Positions 1 to 7,408 of a stretch of DNA of 52,081 bases are shown here, piece after piece. A program made the position numbers and the translations under genes. The notes beneath the pieces were generated by a model. That model made no database searches. It saw nothing but the letters and a program-made list of their open reading frames with translations, and was not told where the DNA came from. The DNA lies in assembly GCF_900176365.1 (NCBI RefSeq), contig NZ_FWXY01000026.1, forward strand, positions 1 to 52,081. Reading direction: 5' to 3'. How positions within the stretch are numbered: the stretch's first letter is position 1; every line of letters begins with the position of its first letter. This DNA is from Desulfocicer vacuolatum DSM 3385 (GTDB taxonomy: Bacteria; Desulfobacterota; Desulfobacteria; Desulfobacterales; Desulfobacteraceae).

Positions 1-684
1 CCTGTGGGCATTGGTGTCAGTTGCAGTGCCGATCGTCAAATCAAGGGCAAGATCACCCGGGATGGGATTTTTCTGGAGCAGATGGAAGAAAATCCGGCAA
101 AATATCTTCCCAAGGGAGAGCCTGAGATGGCCGAGGCTGTGCGGGTGGATCTTAACCGGCCCATGGATGAGATCCGGGCCCAGCTGAGTCAGTATCCTGT
201 GTCCACACGCCTGTTACTCACCGGCAAGATCATTGTGGGGCGGGACATTGCCCATTCCAAGTTCAAAGAGAGACTGGACAGCGGCAAGGGATTACCCGAT
301 TACATCAAAAATCATATCATCTACTATGCCGGGCCAGCCAAAACACCGGAAGGCCAAGCCTCCGGCTCCTTTGGTCCCACCACCGCCGGTCGCATGGATC
401 CCTATGTGCCCATTTTTCAGAAAGAGGGTGGGTCCATGATCATGCTGGCCAAGGGCAACCGGTCCCGGCAGGTCACCGATGCGTGTAAGGAATATGGTGG
501 ATTTTATCTGGGCTCTCCAGGTGGTCCTGCGGCCCGTCTTGGTAAGGATTTCATCAAAAAAGTTGAATTGGTGGAATACGAAGAATTGGGCATGGAAGCG
601 GTTTTCATGATGACTGTGGAGGATTTTCCCGCCTTTATCATCGTGGATGACAAGGGCAATGATTTCTACAGCAGCCTTACCTGA
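1..684 (+). CDS. Class I fumarate hydratase, C-terminal part (5' end outside window)
   Basis: The reading frame is open from the first base and ends at TGA 682-684, so only the last 227 residues of a longer protein are visible. The segment matches the C-terminal (beta) domain of iron-sulfur class I fumarases, which interconvert fumarate and malate. Recognisable blocks are the [15 protein letters not shown] stretch, the [16 protein letters not shown] stretch and the [10 protein letters not shown] stretch. The [4Fe-4S] cysteines lie in the missing upstream half. Whether the gene is a fused single-chain enzyme or a separate beta subunit cannot be decided here. A GTG at 4 could be read as a start, but no ribosome binding site is visible. 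An inverted repeat downstream probably ends the transcript. Confidence 0.9.
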   Translation, partial: PVGIGVSCSADRQIKGKITRDGIFLEQMEENPAKYLPKGEPEMAEAVRVDLNRPMDEIRAQLSQYPVSTRLLLTGKIIVGRDIAHSKFKERLDSGKGLPDYIKNHIIYYAGPAKTPEGQASGSFGPTTAGRMDPYVPIFQKEGGSMIMLAKGNRSRQVTDACKEYGGFYLGSPGGPAARLGKDFIKKVELVEYEELGMEAVFMMTVEDFPAFIIVDDKGNDFYSSLT

Positions 685-725
685 GCTAACCTGTAAAAAT
701 TTGGCCCACGATTTTTGAACCAATA

Positions 726-756
726 AAACATTTACAGAACCAACCCGAATATTTAC
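726..756 (+). repeat. Short dispersed 31-nt repeat
   Basis: AAACATTTACAGAACCAACC followed by CGAATATTTAC. A reverse-strand copy with one mismatch lies at 26070-26100, and a degenerate one at 34107-34137. It sits downstream of the fumarase gene; function unknown. Confidence 0.6.
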
Positions 757-793
757 ATATTAATAGCAAGAACAATAAGGAAATAAGATCTTA

Positions 794-878
794 TTGATTT
801 ACCGCTTTTGAAATCCAGACATCCATATTCTCTCTGCTCTGCATTCCTTAAGCGGTAAATCAAACATCCCCGTTTTTT
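794..878 (+). terminator. Inverted repeat plus T-run after the fumarase gene
   Basis: TTGATTTACCGCTT at 794-807 is exactly complementary to AAGCGGTAAATCAA at 850-863, a 14-bp stem with a 42-nt loop, and TTTTTTT follows at 872-878. It could end fumarase transcription, although the loop is unusually long for an intrinsic terminator. Confidence 0.45.
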
Positions 879-903
879 TCAAACTCCGGGCATGGTTTTC
901 TTT

Positions 904-1563
904 TCACAGTACAGGCAGCATTTCCCCTGCGGACATATCGCCTCTTACCCAGGACTGTATCTGCGCCATTAAAGGCGCACAGGCTCTTGTTCCCTGGTTC
1001 AACACCTTTGCACCGGATTCATCCATGGCCACAAGCGCAGGAAATGCCCTTACCCCGAGATCTGCAACCTTGTCCATTCCTTTATAAACCTGGTCTTCGG
1101 TGTCTTTGTGCCTGAATTTTTCAATGAAAAAGGATGCTTCAATGCCAACTTCACAAGCAATATCACAAAGCGTTGTTTCATGGGCAATATCTTTTAACTC
1201 TTCATAAAAAGCTTTATGCACACGCTTATAAAAGGAGTAAGCCAGCTCTTCATCAATGGACTTTACACACATAAAGGCACGGCATGCAGGATCTGAGATA
1301 TAGGGCATTTCACGGGCATCATCTATCTTTTCAAAGGCTTTTATATATTTACCTGTTTTTGATTCCACCTCTTTCCAGTTTTTCTTTAACAGGCGTTTCA
1401 TGGCTGCATTTATTTTTACATCCCTGTTGATAACAAGGCCGCCCATATAATAGGAAAAGCCAACCTTCCCCCAGAACTCTTTTTTGATCATCTCAAAGGT
1501 TTCAGTAAAGGCATAACACCAGGAACAAACCGGATCTCCAACATATATTATTTGCTTATTCAT
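904..1563 (-). CDS. DsbA-family thioredoxin-fold protein (FrnE-like)
   Basis: This is a 219-residue protein of the DsbA/FrnE (HCCA isomerase-like) thioredoxin superfamily. It opens with a beta strand and a CSWC active-site motif in the context GDPVCSWCYAF, as in FrnE-type cytoplasmic disulfide oxidoreductases. No signal peptide is visible, so it probably acts in the cytoplasm. A cis-proline-like AFPALV segment lies near residue 180. The ATG at 1563 was chosen over the upstream GTG at 1575 because TGGAG sits 7 nt before it. The gene lies 80 nt downstream of the FetB-like permease on the same strand and could be co-transcribed. The physiological substrate is unknown. Confidence 0.8.
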   Translation of the reverse strand: MNKQIIYVGDPVCSWCYAFTETFEMIKKEFWGKVGFSYYMGGLVINRDVKINAAMKRLLKKNWKEVESKTGKYIKAFEKIDDAREMPYISDPACRAFMCVKSIDEELAYSFYKRVHKAFYEELKDIAHETTLCDIACEVGIEASFFIEKFRHKDTEDQVYKGMDKVADLGVRAFPALVAMDESGAKVLNQGTRACAPLMAQIQSWVRGDMSAGEMLPVL

Positions 1564-1643
1564 CAAATTCTCCACACAATTTCAATTCTCGTACCGCCCT
1601 TCTGCCTCTCTGTTTCAGGAGGCTCGGTTGCCTTCAGGGAAAA

Positions 1644-2363
1644 TCATTTCTTTGACGCCACAACTCCCGCCCCTGCCAATCCAAGAAAACAGGCCGCAGA
1701 AATACCCGCAGCCCCAAAAATCATGCACATCACCATGATCTGATACCGGGCTGCAATCAGGGGGGATACCCCGGACAAAATCTGCCCTGTCATCATACCG
1801 GGAATGGACACAAGACCCACGGCAAACAAAGAATTCACAATGGGGATCAAGGCTGCCTGAAGCGCTATTTTGCGTGCCTCCGCAAGGGGGACGGAACGAT
1901 TAAGTTCTGCATACAATCGTTCTGCGGCAAGGCTGACACTGTTCATGGAATTGGAAAAGATCATGCCTGCCAGGGGCACCATATAGCGGGGAAAATACCA
2001 GGGGTCAAGGTTTAACACCCATTGAGAAATAATAAACAAAACAGTTCCACCCCCCAGGGCAATGGCAAAAAAGGCATTATAAAACAAGGTCCGGCGCCGG
2101 GTCTTGACCATTCTTAGAGCTATCCAACTGGATGAAACCAGCATCACCATTAAAATAATCAGAATAATCATGGCATTGTCAGAGTCAAAAATATAGGTCA
2201 AAAAATAGCCCACCAGCAACAATTGGCCCAACATCCGGGACACTGCATAAAATGCAGACTTTGTATTTAAAGACCATTTGAAAAGAATGACAAGAATCAC
2301 GGCAACGGGAATAAAAGCGATCATGAGATGGGTCAGAGAAATTGTCTGTATGGTATTGTTCAT
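1644..2363 (-). CDS. fetB: FetB/YbbM-family (UPF0014) ABC permease
   Basis: The protein has 239 residues and about seven hydrophobic segments. It carries the signature region of the UPF0014/FetB family, including the NSMNSVSLAAERL block around residues 140-152 and GMMTGQILSGVSPLIAARYQ near 190-210. In E. coli, FetB is the membrane subunit of an iron exporter and works with the ATPase FetA. No fetA-like ATPase gene lies next to it here, which is odd. The start codon overlaps the stop codon of the upstream LysR gene (TAATG), so the two are translationally coupled and probably regulated together. Function in metal export is inferred from the family. Confidence 0.8.
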   Translation of the reverse strand: MNNTIQTISLTHLMIAFIPVAVILVILFKWSLNTKSAFYAVSRMLGQLLLVGYFLTYIFDSDNAMIILIILMVMLVSSSWIALRMVKTRRRTLFYNAFFAIALGGGTVLFIISQWVLNLDPWYFPRYMVPLAGMIFSNSMNSVSLAAERLYAELNRSVPLAEARKIALQAALIPIVNSLFAVGLVSIPGMMTGQILSGVSPLIAARYQIMVMCMIFGAAGISAACFLGLAGAGVVASKK

Positions 2364-3265
2364 TATAATTTATCCAAAATAAAGTTATTGGTGGAAAGCC
2401 CTTTTTCCAGGCACCGGGTCAAGGCTTCAATCATGGGAGAAGAGATATTCCAGCGATGCCAGTAAAGCCTCACCCGAACATGTTCATGGGGGCACAGGTT
2501 CACAAGGGTCCCTTTATCCAGCATTTCAGAACTTTGTTGATCCGGTAACATCCCATACCCAAACCCCGATGCAATGGCCCAGGCAAATTGTTCCGAGGAC
2601 GGTACAAAATGACTTGAAATATGAAAATGATCTTCCTTAAAAATTTTAGATAACATGGTGGTATGCAATTTATCCCTGCTGTTGAAAATCACCGCCGGGA
2701 CCTTGTCCATGCGCTCCCGATCCAGACCATGGGGAAACCATTTTTTGGCAAATGCCGGAGTGGCCACCAGGCGGTAGTCCATGATTCCAAGGAAAGAAAT
2801 TTTACAACCCTGTACCGCTTCCGACCGGGAACTGATGCAGCCGAGCACCTGGCCGTCGCCTAAAAATTGATGGGTCTGGTCCTGATCATCCACCCGTAAA
2901 TCCAGGACCACAGAATGTTGGGACAAAAACGGGGCAATACACGGCAAAAACCAGGTGGCAAGGGAATCTTCGTTCAATGCAATGGCAAGGGAGACAAGAT
3001 TTTCCTTGGAACCGGGGCTCATTTCCCGGGTGACATCACTTTCCAGCTGTTTTACCTGGAGAAAATGTTTTAATATGCGCTGCCCCGCCGGGGTGGGCAT
3101 GGGGGGTGTTGTCCGCATGAGCAGTACCTGGCCCATGTGCGCCTCAAGAAGTTTTACCCGCTGGGATACAGCAGATTGGGTTAAATGGATACTTTTGGCG
3201 GCTTTGTCAAACCCGCCCTCCCTGATGACAGCTTCAAATGCTTGTAAAAGTTTATAATCAAACAT
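2363..3265 (-). CDS. LysR-family regulator, ArgP/IciA-like
   Basis: This 300-residue LysR-type regulator has an N-terminal winged helix-turn-helix (about residues 3-62, with the AAKSIHLTQSAVSQRVKLLE recognition block) and a C-terminal co-inducer domain. The helix-turn-helix and the neighbourhood match ArgP (IciA), which activates the arginine/lysine exporter argO. The divergent neighbour across 159 bp is exactly such an exporter, so this is very likely its regulator, probably responding to basic amino acids. The stop codon overlaps the start of the FetB-like gene, which joins a regulator of amino acid export to a metal-type permease. Start is ATG 3263-3265; the Shine-Dalgarno is weak. Confidence 0.85.
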   Translation of the reverse strand: MFDYKLLQAFEAVIREGGFDKAAKSIHLTQSAVSQRVKLLEAHMGQVLLMRTTPPMPTPAGQRILKHFLQVKQLESDVTREMSPGSKENLVSLAIALNEDSLATWFLPCIAPFLSQHSVVLDLRVDDQDQTHQFLGDGQVLGCISSRSEAVQGCKISFLGIMDYRLVATPAFAKKWFPHGLDRERMDKVPAVIFNSRDKLHTTMLSKIFKEDHFHISSHFVPSSEQFAWAIASGFGYGMLPDQQSSEMLDKGTLVNLCPHEHVRVRLYWHRWNISSPMIEALTRCLEKGLSTNNFILDKL

Positions 3266-3424
3266 CCCTAATTATTAGCACAATTAATCCATAATTAAAT
3301 CAATTAATTTTATTTATTTAAAACCGTGTGCTATATCGCGTTATGTGTTTGTCTGCATGTTCATACGTGTAACTCAGAAATATTGACAATTTCCAACATT
3401 AATAAAACAATAAGGAGATAAATT
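3266..3424. promoter_or_regulatory. Divergent control region between the LysR gene and argO
   Basis: This 159-bp AT-rich spacer separates the divergent LysR and exporter genes. Its left half contains several TTAAT/ATTAA inverted motifs, for example around 3275-3310. LysR-type sites are expected here, but no single promoter or box stands out. A good AAGGAG ribosome binding site at 3412-3417 serves argO. Confidence 0.5.
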
Positions 3425-4021
3425 ATGTGGGGTCCGTTTTTCCAGGGAATGGGTGTCAGTGGTGGATTGATTGTGGCCATTGGGGCACAAAATGCCTTTG
3501 TGCTTTCTCAAGGGGTCAGAAAAAATCATCATCTGCTCATTGCACTCATGTGCAGCATCTGCGATGCCCTGCTCATCACCATTGGGATTTCCGGTGTGGG
3601 CACCGTGATTGCATCCTCTCCCAAGCTGGCAGCAGCAGGGGCCTGGGGGGGCGCGGCATTTCTGTTCTGGTATGGTTTCAAGTCTTTTCAGTCAGCCAAA
3701 CAAGGCAATGTGCTAAGTGCAGAACAAAAAAAGTGCAGCCTTCGCACTGCCATTGCCACCACCATGGCAGTGACCTGGCTCAATCCCCATTGTTATATTG
3801 ACACCTTGCTTTTGATCGGCAGTATCGGTGGACAGTTCAATGGTCAGGGTCGTCTTTTTTTCGGGGTGGGTGCGGCATCGGCATCTTTTCTGTGGTTTTT
3901 TTCTTTGAGTTTTTGCGGGCAGATGCTGGCACCTGTTTTTAAGAACCCCACGGCCTGGAGAATTCTGGATACCATCATTGGTCTTATCATGTGCAGTATT
4001 GCCGTTAGCTTGATCATGTAA
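3425..4021 (+). CDS. argO: LysE/ArgO-family basic amino acid exporter
   Basis: This is a 198-residue integral membrane protein of the LysE superfamily. The family N-terminus is clear: GGLIVAIGAQNAFVLSQG at about residues 15-32, followed by a short CDALLI segment in helix 2. The NPHCYIDTLLLIG block near residues 119-131 matches the second conserved LysE/ArgO segment (NPHVYLDT in relatives). About six transmembrane helices are expected. The family exports arginine, lysine or their toxic analogues from the cytoplasm. The gene starts with ATG 3425-3427 after an AAGGAG ribosome binding site and diverges from its probable regulator. An IscB element sits directly behind its stop codon. Confidence 0.9.
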   Translation: MWGPFFQGMGVSGGLIVAIGAQNAFVLSQGVRKNHHLLIALMCSICDALLITIGISGVGTVIASSPKLAAAGAWGGAAFLFWYGFKSFQSAKQGNVLSAEQKKCSLRTAIATTMAVTWLNPHCYIDTLLLIGSIGGQFNGQGRLFFGVGAASASFLWFFSLSFCGQMLAPVFKNPTAWRILDTIIGLIMCSIAVSLIM

Positions 4022-4048
4022 AATCAATGACAAAAACGACGTCAACAA

Positions 4049-4071
4049 CCCCTGAGCTAAAGACTCAGGGG
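4049..4071 (+). repeat. Left-end hairpin of the IscB element
   Basis: The arms CCCCTGAG and CTCAGGGG form a perfect 8-bp stem around the 7-nt loop CTAAAGA. The sequence is identical to the right-end copy at 5908-5930. Confidence 0.9.
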
Positions 4072-4327
4072 CTTGCAAGGCAACTTGTAAGCCCGGTTGA
4101 TTAGCCTAAGCCCCAGAAAACTTGGTGGCTACGTTACATTGGAATATATAGTCATCCCAAGGCACTCCACACGCCGAAGGCTCTGAGATCAGTGTTTAAA
4201 CATCTCTGAGGGTAGGAGAAGTGATGCTGATATTGTAAACCCGTTGTAACATTGGCGAAGTGGATCACTCACGTATGTGAGGGCAGGACTTGAGAGTCTC
4301 TGCCAAATTCTAACACAAGGATTTAAT
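4049..4327 (+). ncRNA. Omega-RNA (HEARO-type) upstream of iscB
   Basis: About 280 nt without a credible gene lead into iscB, which is the position of the omega-RNA guide scaffold in IscB loci. Visible structure includes the terminal hairpin, then GCTTGCAAG pairing with CTTGTAAGC at 4071-4094, and further short stems, for example CTGAGATCAG at 4171-4180 and CTCACGTATGTGAG at 4267-4280. In known IscB systems the guide lies at the 5' end of this RNA. It would therefore be drawn from the flank just left of 4049, the end of the argO region. Boundaries are approximate, and the fold was judged by eye only. Confidence 0.75.
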
Positions 4328-5656
4328 TTGCACGTATTTGTTAAAAACATGAGAGGGGAGGCTTTAATGCCAACTTCCCCACGGAAAGCAAGGGTATTGA
4401 TAGCTCATGGGAAAGCTAAAATTGACAGCTATCGACCTTTCACTATTCAATTATGTATTGCCACCGGAGAATCCAGACAAGATTTAACATTGGGGGTGGA
4501 TGCAGGGTATGCCACCATTGGCTTTTCAGTGATTGATAGCACAAAGGAGTTGTTCGCCTGTGAAATCGAGTTGCTGAAAGGTCAGGTTGAAAGAAATAAC
4601 AAAAGGCGCATTTACCGCAGACAAAGAAGATCCAGACTTAGATACCGTAAAGCCAGGTTTGAGAAACAAAACAAGCCGGAAGGGTGGTTGGCTCCCAGTA
4701 TTCAGCATAAGCTTGATACCCATATCAAATTTATTCACCGATTACAGTCAATAATGCCAATAACTGAAACCATAATTGAAGTAGCAGCTTTTGATATTCA
4801 AAAAATTAAAGCCAATGGCGAGATTGAAGGTAAAGAGTATCAAGAAGGTGAACAACTCGGATTTTGGAATTTGCGTGAATATATTTTGCATCGGGATAAT
4901 CATAAATGTCAGCATCTGGACTGTAAAAACAAAGCAAAAAGTCCGATCCTGGAAGTTCATCATATCGGATTCTGGAAAAAGGATCGAACAAACAGGCCCG
5001 GGAATCTCATAACGCTATGCACTAAATGCCATACAGCTCCAAGGCACAAAAAGAATGGCTCTTTGTATGGATGGGAACCCAAAGTTAAAACATTCAAACC
5101 TGCAACCTTTATGTCCATGATACGCTGGAAACTTGTTAATGCTTTACAATGCGATCATACATATGGACATATTACAAAACATAATCGGATAAGACTGGAT
5201 CTTCCCAAGACCCATTTTAATGATGCTTTTTGTATAGCAAATGGCCAACATCAAACAAGGGCAATCCCTGTGTTCTTTCAACAAAAACGTAAGAACAATA
5301 GATGCCTTGAAAAATTCTATGATGCAAAGGTCCTTGATATCCGAACAAACAAAATAGTTTCCGGCAATGATCTTAATAATGGGCGAAGAACTCGAAACAA
5401 GAACTTGAATGGTGAAAATTTACGGAAGTACCGTGGCTTGAAAAAGTCCAAGGGAAGACGTCAAGTCCGAAGGCAGAGATACAGTATCCGGCCCCATGAC
5501 ATCGTTGAGTTTGATGGTTCTATTTATAAGGCAGTGGGTGTCCAAAACAAAGGTACTTATTTGAAAATCACAAATGGTGTTAAGACGGTTGTGAAAAATA
5601 TTAAGCACGTTAAAACCATTTTTCATCAAAAAACATTAATGTATGTATCTCGTTGA
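4328..5656 (+). CDS. iscB: IscB RNA-guided HNH/RuvC endonuclease
   Basis: The protein has 442 residues, a normal IscB length. Domains in order: PLMP domain (ALMPTSPRKARVLIAHGKAKI, about residues 12-32), RuvC-I (LGVDAGYATIGFSV, Asp58), arginine-rich bridge helix (RRIYRRQRRSRLRYRKARF, near 90-110), RuvC-II (IIEVAAFDI), an HNH domain with zinc cysteines starting at Cys194 and a VHHIGFWKKDRTNRPGNLITLC core, RuvC-III (KTHFNDAFCIA), and a basic C-terminal RNA/TAM-contacting region. All key acidic and histidine residues are visible, so it should be active. The start is taken as TTG 4328, since AAGGA lies 6 nt upstream and the PLMP domain begins there; the frame is open back to GTG 4277. IscB cleaves DNA guided by omega-RNA and is the ancestor of Cas9. 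Confidence 0.93.
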   Translation: MHVFVKNMRGEALMPTSPRKARVLIAHGKAKIDSYRPFTIQLCIATGESRQDLTLGVDAGYATIGFSVIDSTKELFACEIELLKGQVERNNKRRIYRRQRRSRLRYRKARFEKQNKPEGWLAPSIQHKLDTHIKFIHRLQSIMPITETIIEVAAFDIQKIKANGEIEGKEYQEGEQLGFWNLREYILHRDNHKCQHLDCKNKAKSPILEVHHIGFWKKDRTNRPGNLITLCTKCHTAPRHKKNGSLYGWEPKVKTFKPATFMSMIRWKLVNALQCDHTYGHITKHNRIRLDLPKTHFNDAFCIANGQHQTRAIPVFFQQKRKNNRCLEKFYDAKVLDIRTNKIVSGNDLNNGRRTRNKNLNGENLRKYRGLKKSKGRRQVRRQRYSIRPHDIVEFDGSIYKAVGVQNKGTYLKITNGVKTVVKNIKHVKTIFHQKTLMYVSR

Positions 5657-5907
5657 ATTTATTCAAAATACGACAAGTTTTATGTTTCGCAAAAATGAGA
5701 ATTTTTATTAGTAATTTCAAGTTGTTATGGCTAAATGTAAGAATGGAATTTTAAAATACAACAAAAGACTTATGGATTATCAACGAAAAAATCATTCAAA
5801 GTTTTTGATTATTTATCACATTATTTTTGTTGCTCAATCGGAAATGCTTCCATTGATGCCGTAAGGAAATATATTGAATCTCAGGGTTAGCGAGTCCGGC
5901 AATTCAT

Positions 5908-5930
5908 CCCCTGAGCTAAAGACTCAGGGG
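5908..5930 (+). repeat. Right-end hairpin of the IscB element
   Basis: Exact second copy of the 23-nt hairpin at 4049-4071, in the same orientation. It lies 252 nt after the iscB stop codon. Confidence 0.9.
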
Positions 5931-6022
5931 TTTTCTTGCCGGTTTTCTATAAAAAAATTGATAGCTCTTTTTGTAGACATTGAATACAATGGCCCTGTCC
6001 GTGATGAATGGGCAAACTCTCA

Positions 6023-6047
6023 CCATCAAGAGATCAAGAGATCAAGA
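6023..6047 (+). repeat. Tandem ATCAAGAG repeat before the rhomboid gene
   Basis: Three head-to-tail copies of ATCAAGAG plus a partial fourth lie 9 nt upstream of the rhomboid start codon. The embedded AAGAG/GAGA motifs are the only Shine-Dalgarno-like sequence there, so a change in copy number could alter translation. Confidence 0.6.
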
Positions 6048-6055
6048 GATCCCCA

Positions 6056-6610
6056 ATGAAAATAAAATACAATGCCCCGGTTATTTTGACTTATTCTATT
6101 TTGTCCATATCTATTCTGGCCTTTTCCGGTAACGGACTGCTGGCTGGATATTTTTCATCCCCTGCACACTTATCCCTTTTCAACCCCTATTTTTATTTCA
6201 GATTACTCTCTTATATCGCAGCCCATGGCAGTTGGTCCCATCTCATGGGAAATTTCATGATTATCCTTCTTGTGGGTCCTTTGCTTGAAGAAAAATACGG
6301 TTCTATCACACTATTGGAAATGATTTTCATCACTGCCATTGCCACAGCTCTATTAAATGCAGTTTTATTTTCCACCTCCCTTATTGGCGGCAGCGGCATT
6401 GCCTTTATGCTGATCCTCTTGAGTTCATTTTCCAATATCCGATCAGGGGAAATCCCTTTGACATTCATCCTTATTTCCATACTTTACATTGGCAGCGAAG
6501 TGCTTTCCATACTAAAAGTGGACCAGATTTCCCAATTCAGCCATCTGGCTGGCGGGTTTATCGGAGCTGGATATGGGTTTATCCGAGGGGGAAGGACAAA
6601 ACAAGAATAA
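6056..6610 (+). CDS. Rhomboid-family intramembrane serine protease
   Basis: This is a 184-residue polytopic membrane protein with about six hydrophobic segments. The rhomboid catalytic features are visible: HGSWSHLMGNF (the H-x3-N type motif of helix 2), GGSGIAFM (the GxSG nucleophile motif with Ser as catalytic residue) and SHLAGGFIGAGYGF with the catalytic His near the end. Rhomboids cut transmembrane substrates within the inner membrane. The substrate is unknown. ATG 6056 was preferred over an in-frame ATG at 6008 because the extra 16 residues fall in the tandem repeat and are polar. The gene stands alone between the IscB element and the convergent dsrE-like gene. Confidence 0.85.
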   Translation: MKIKYNAPVILTYSILSISILAFSGNGLLAGYFSSPAHLSLFNPYFYFRLLSYIAAHGSWSHLMGNFMIILLVGPLLEEKYGSITLLEMIFITAIATALLNAVLFSTSLIGGSGIAFMLILLSSFSNIRSGEIPLTFILISILYIGSEVLSILKVDQISQFSHLAGGFIGAGYGFIRGGRTKQE

Positions 6611-6760
6611 CCTGTTCCTCTTCACCATAGATCGAAATTTCTCAATTTACCGAATCCAGGGAAGAAAGAAGTTCAAGGTCATTTTTTAAAAGACGGGTCA
6701 CAGGGTTTGGGATAATTCTCTCTGAAAGTCATTTTTCCCCTGCTGAACATGGACCGCTGA

Positions 6761-6810
6761 AATAAAAAAAAGGGCTTGGTCATAACGTGGCCCAGCTTAT
6801 GACCAAGCCC
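6761..6810 (-). terminator. Intrinsic terminator of the dsrE-like gene
   Basis: GGGCTTGGTCATA at 6772-6784 is complementary to TATGACCAAGCCC at 6798-6810, a perfect 13-bp stem. Read on the minus strand it is followed by an eight-base T-run, the form of a strong rho-independent terminator. Confidence 0.85.
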
Positions 6811-6829
6811 CGAAAAACTCAGGTATTAA

Positions 6830-7183
6830 TTAAAAGTTAAACACCTTTGCCTCGGCTGCCATATCAATGAGATGGGGGCCGCCATCCAGCTGCATATTAC
6901 TGAAAAAAGAAGCTTCATCAAGTTTACGATTTTTGGCACAAGGGGTACAGATACCCGTGGTTACTTCGTTTTCCACCAGATAGGGAAGATAATCTGCCGG
7001 ACAGTCCCCTGTAACCGTTTTGATGCTCAAGTCTCTATCGTTATTGGCCCACATAACCCCCTCATCAATGAAAAACATATCCACATGGTGTCCCTTTGAA
7101 TGGGCAATTTTGGCAAACTGAAAACATCTTGTGGCAGCTTCGTTGTCATCTTTACTGAGAACAAACAAAAAATTTTGCATCAT
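6830..7183 (-). CDS. DsrE/DsrF-like protein
   Basis: The protein has 117 residues with the DsrE-like alpha/beta fold. It shows FLFVLSKDDNEAATRCFQFAKIA at the N-terminus, DMFFIDEGVMWA in the middle and a conserved-cysteine segment GICTPCAKNRKL near residues 77-88. DsrE-family proteins carry or transfer sulfur, and the group is common in dissimilatory sulfur metabolisers. No other dsr gene is adjacent, so a role in sulfate reduction is not shown. The start at ATG 7181-7183 has AAAGGA 6 nt upstream; a second ATG follows directly. A strong terminator lies just after the stop codon, so the gene is probably monocistronic. Confidence 0.8.
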   Translation of the reverse strand: MMQNFLFVLSKDDNEAATRCFQFAKIAHSKGHHVDMFFIDEGVMWANNDRDLSIKTVTGDCPADYLPYLVENEVTTGICTPCAKNRKLDEASFFSNMQLDGGPHLIDMAAEAKVFNF

Positions 7184-7408
7184 CTAATTCCTTTTTGATT
7201 GTAACCGGCCACAAATCTCTGGTATTTAAACATGCAGGAAATGCCAAAATAAGAGAATTAATTTTCCTTGAACCAAATAATTTCCAACCCGTTACCATGC
7301 GTTTATGATTGTTATTTATGGGCTAATTCTCATTTCTATTGATACTTTTTAGTCAAGCAATTCATACATGTCAAGGTCAAAATTTTTTCAATATCTGCTG
7401 GAGGTTCC

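Larger units (their letters stand above)
4049..5930 (+). mobile_element. IscB element bounded by identical terminal hairpins (IS200/IS605-like, no TnpA)
   Basis: Two exact copies of a 23-nt hairpin delimit this unit. CCCCTGAG and CTCAGGGG arms around a CTAAAGA loop occur at 4049-4071 and again at 5908-5930. Between them lie a structured leader and an iscB gene. Subterminal hairpins at both ends and an RNA-guided nuclease as cargo are the layout of IS200/IS605-type elements transposed by a tyrosine (HUH) transposase. No TnpA gene is present, so the copy must depend on a transposase elsewhere. The true ends probably extend a little beyond the hairpins and cannot be fixed without an empty site. 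Confidence 0.8.
5657..6055. other. Right-end region of the IscB element and flank
   Basis: This 399-nt stretch has no supported gene. It is AT-rich and holds the right terminal hairpin (5908-5930) and, at its end, three tandem copies of the 8-mer ATCAAGAG (about 6023-6047) just before the rhomboid gene. Nothing else was recognised. Confidence 0.6.

Noticed and set aside
4277-4327. GTG start for IscB
   Set aside because: It would add 17 residues before the PLMP domain from omega-RNA sequence and has no ribosome binding site.
6023-6047. ATCAAGAG repeats as a CRISPR-like array
   Set aside because: Unit length is 8 nt with no spacers; it is a simple tandem repeat.
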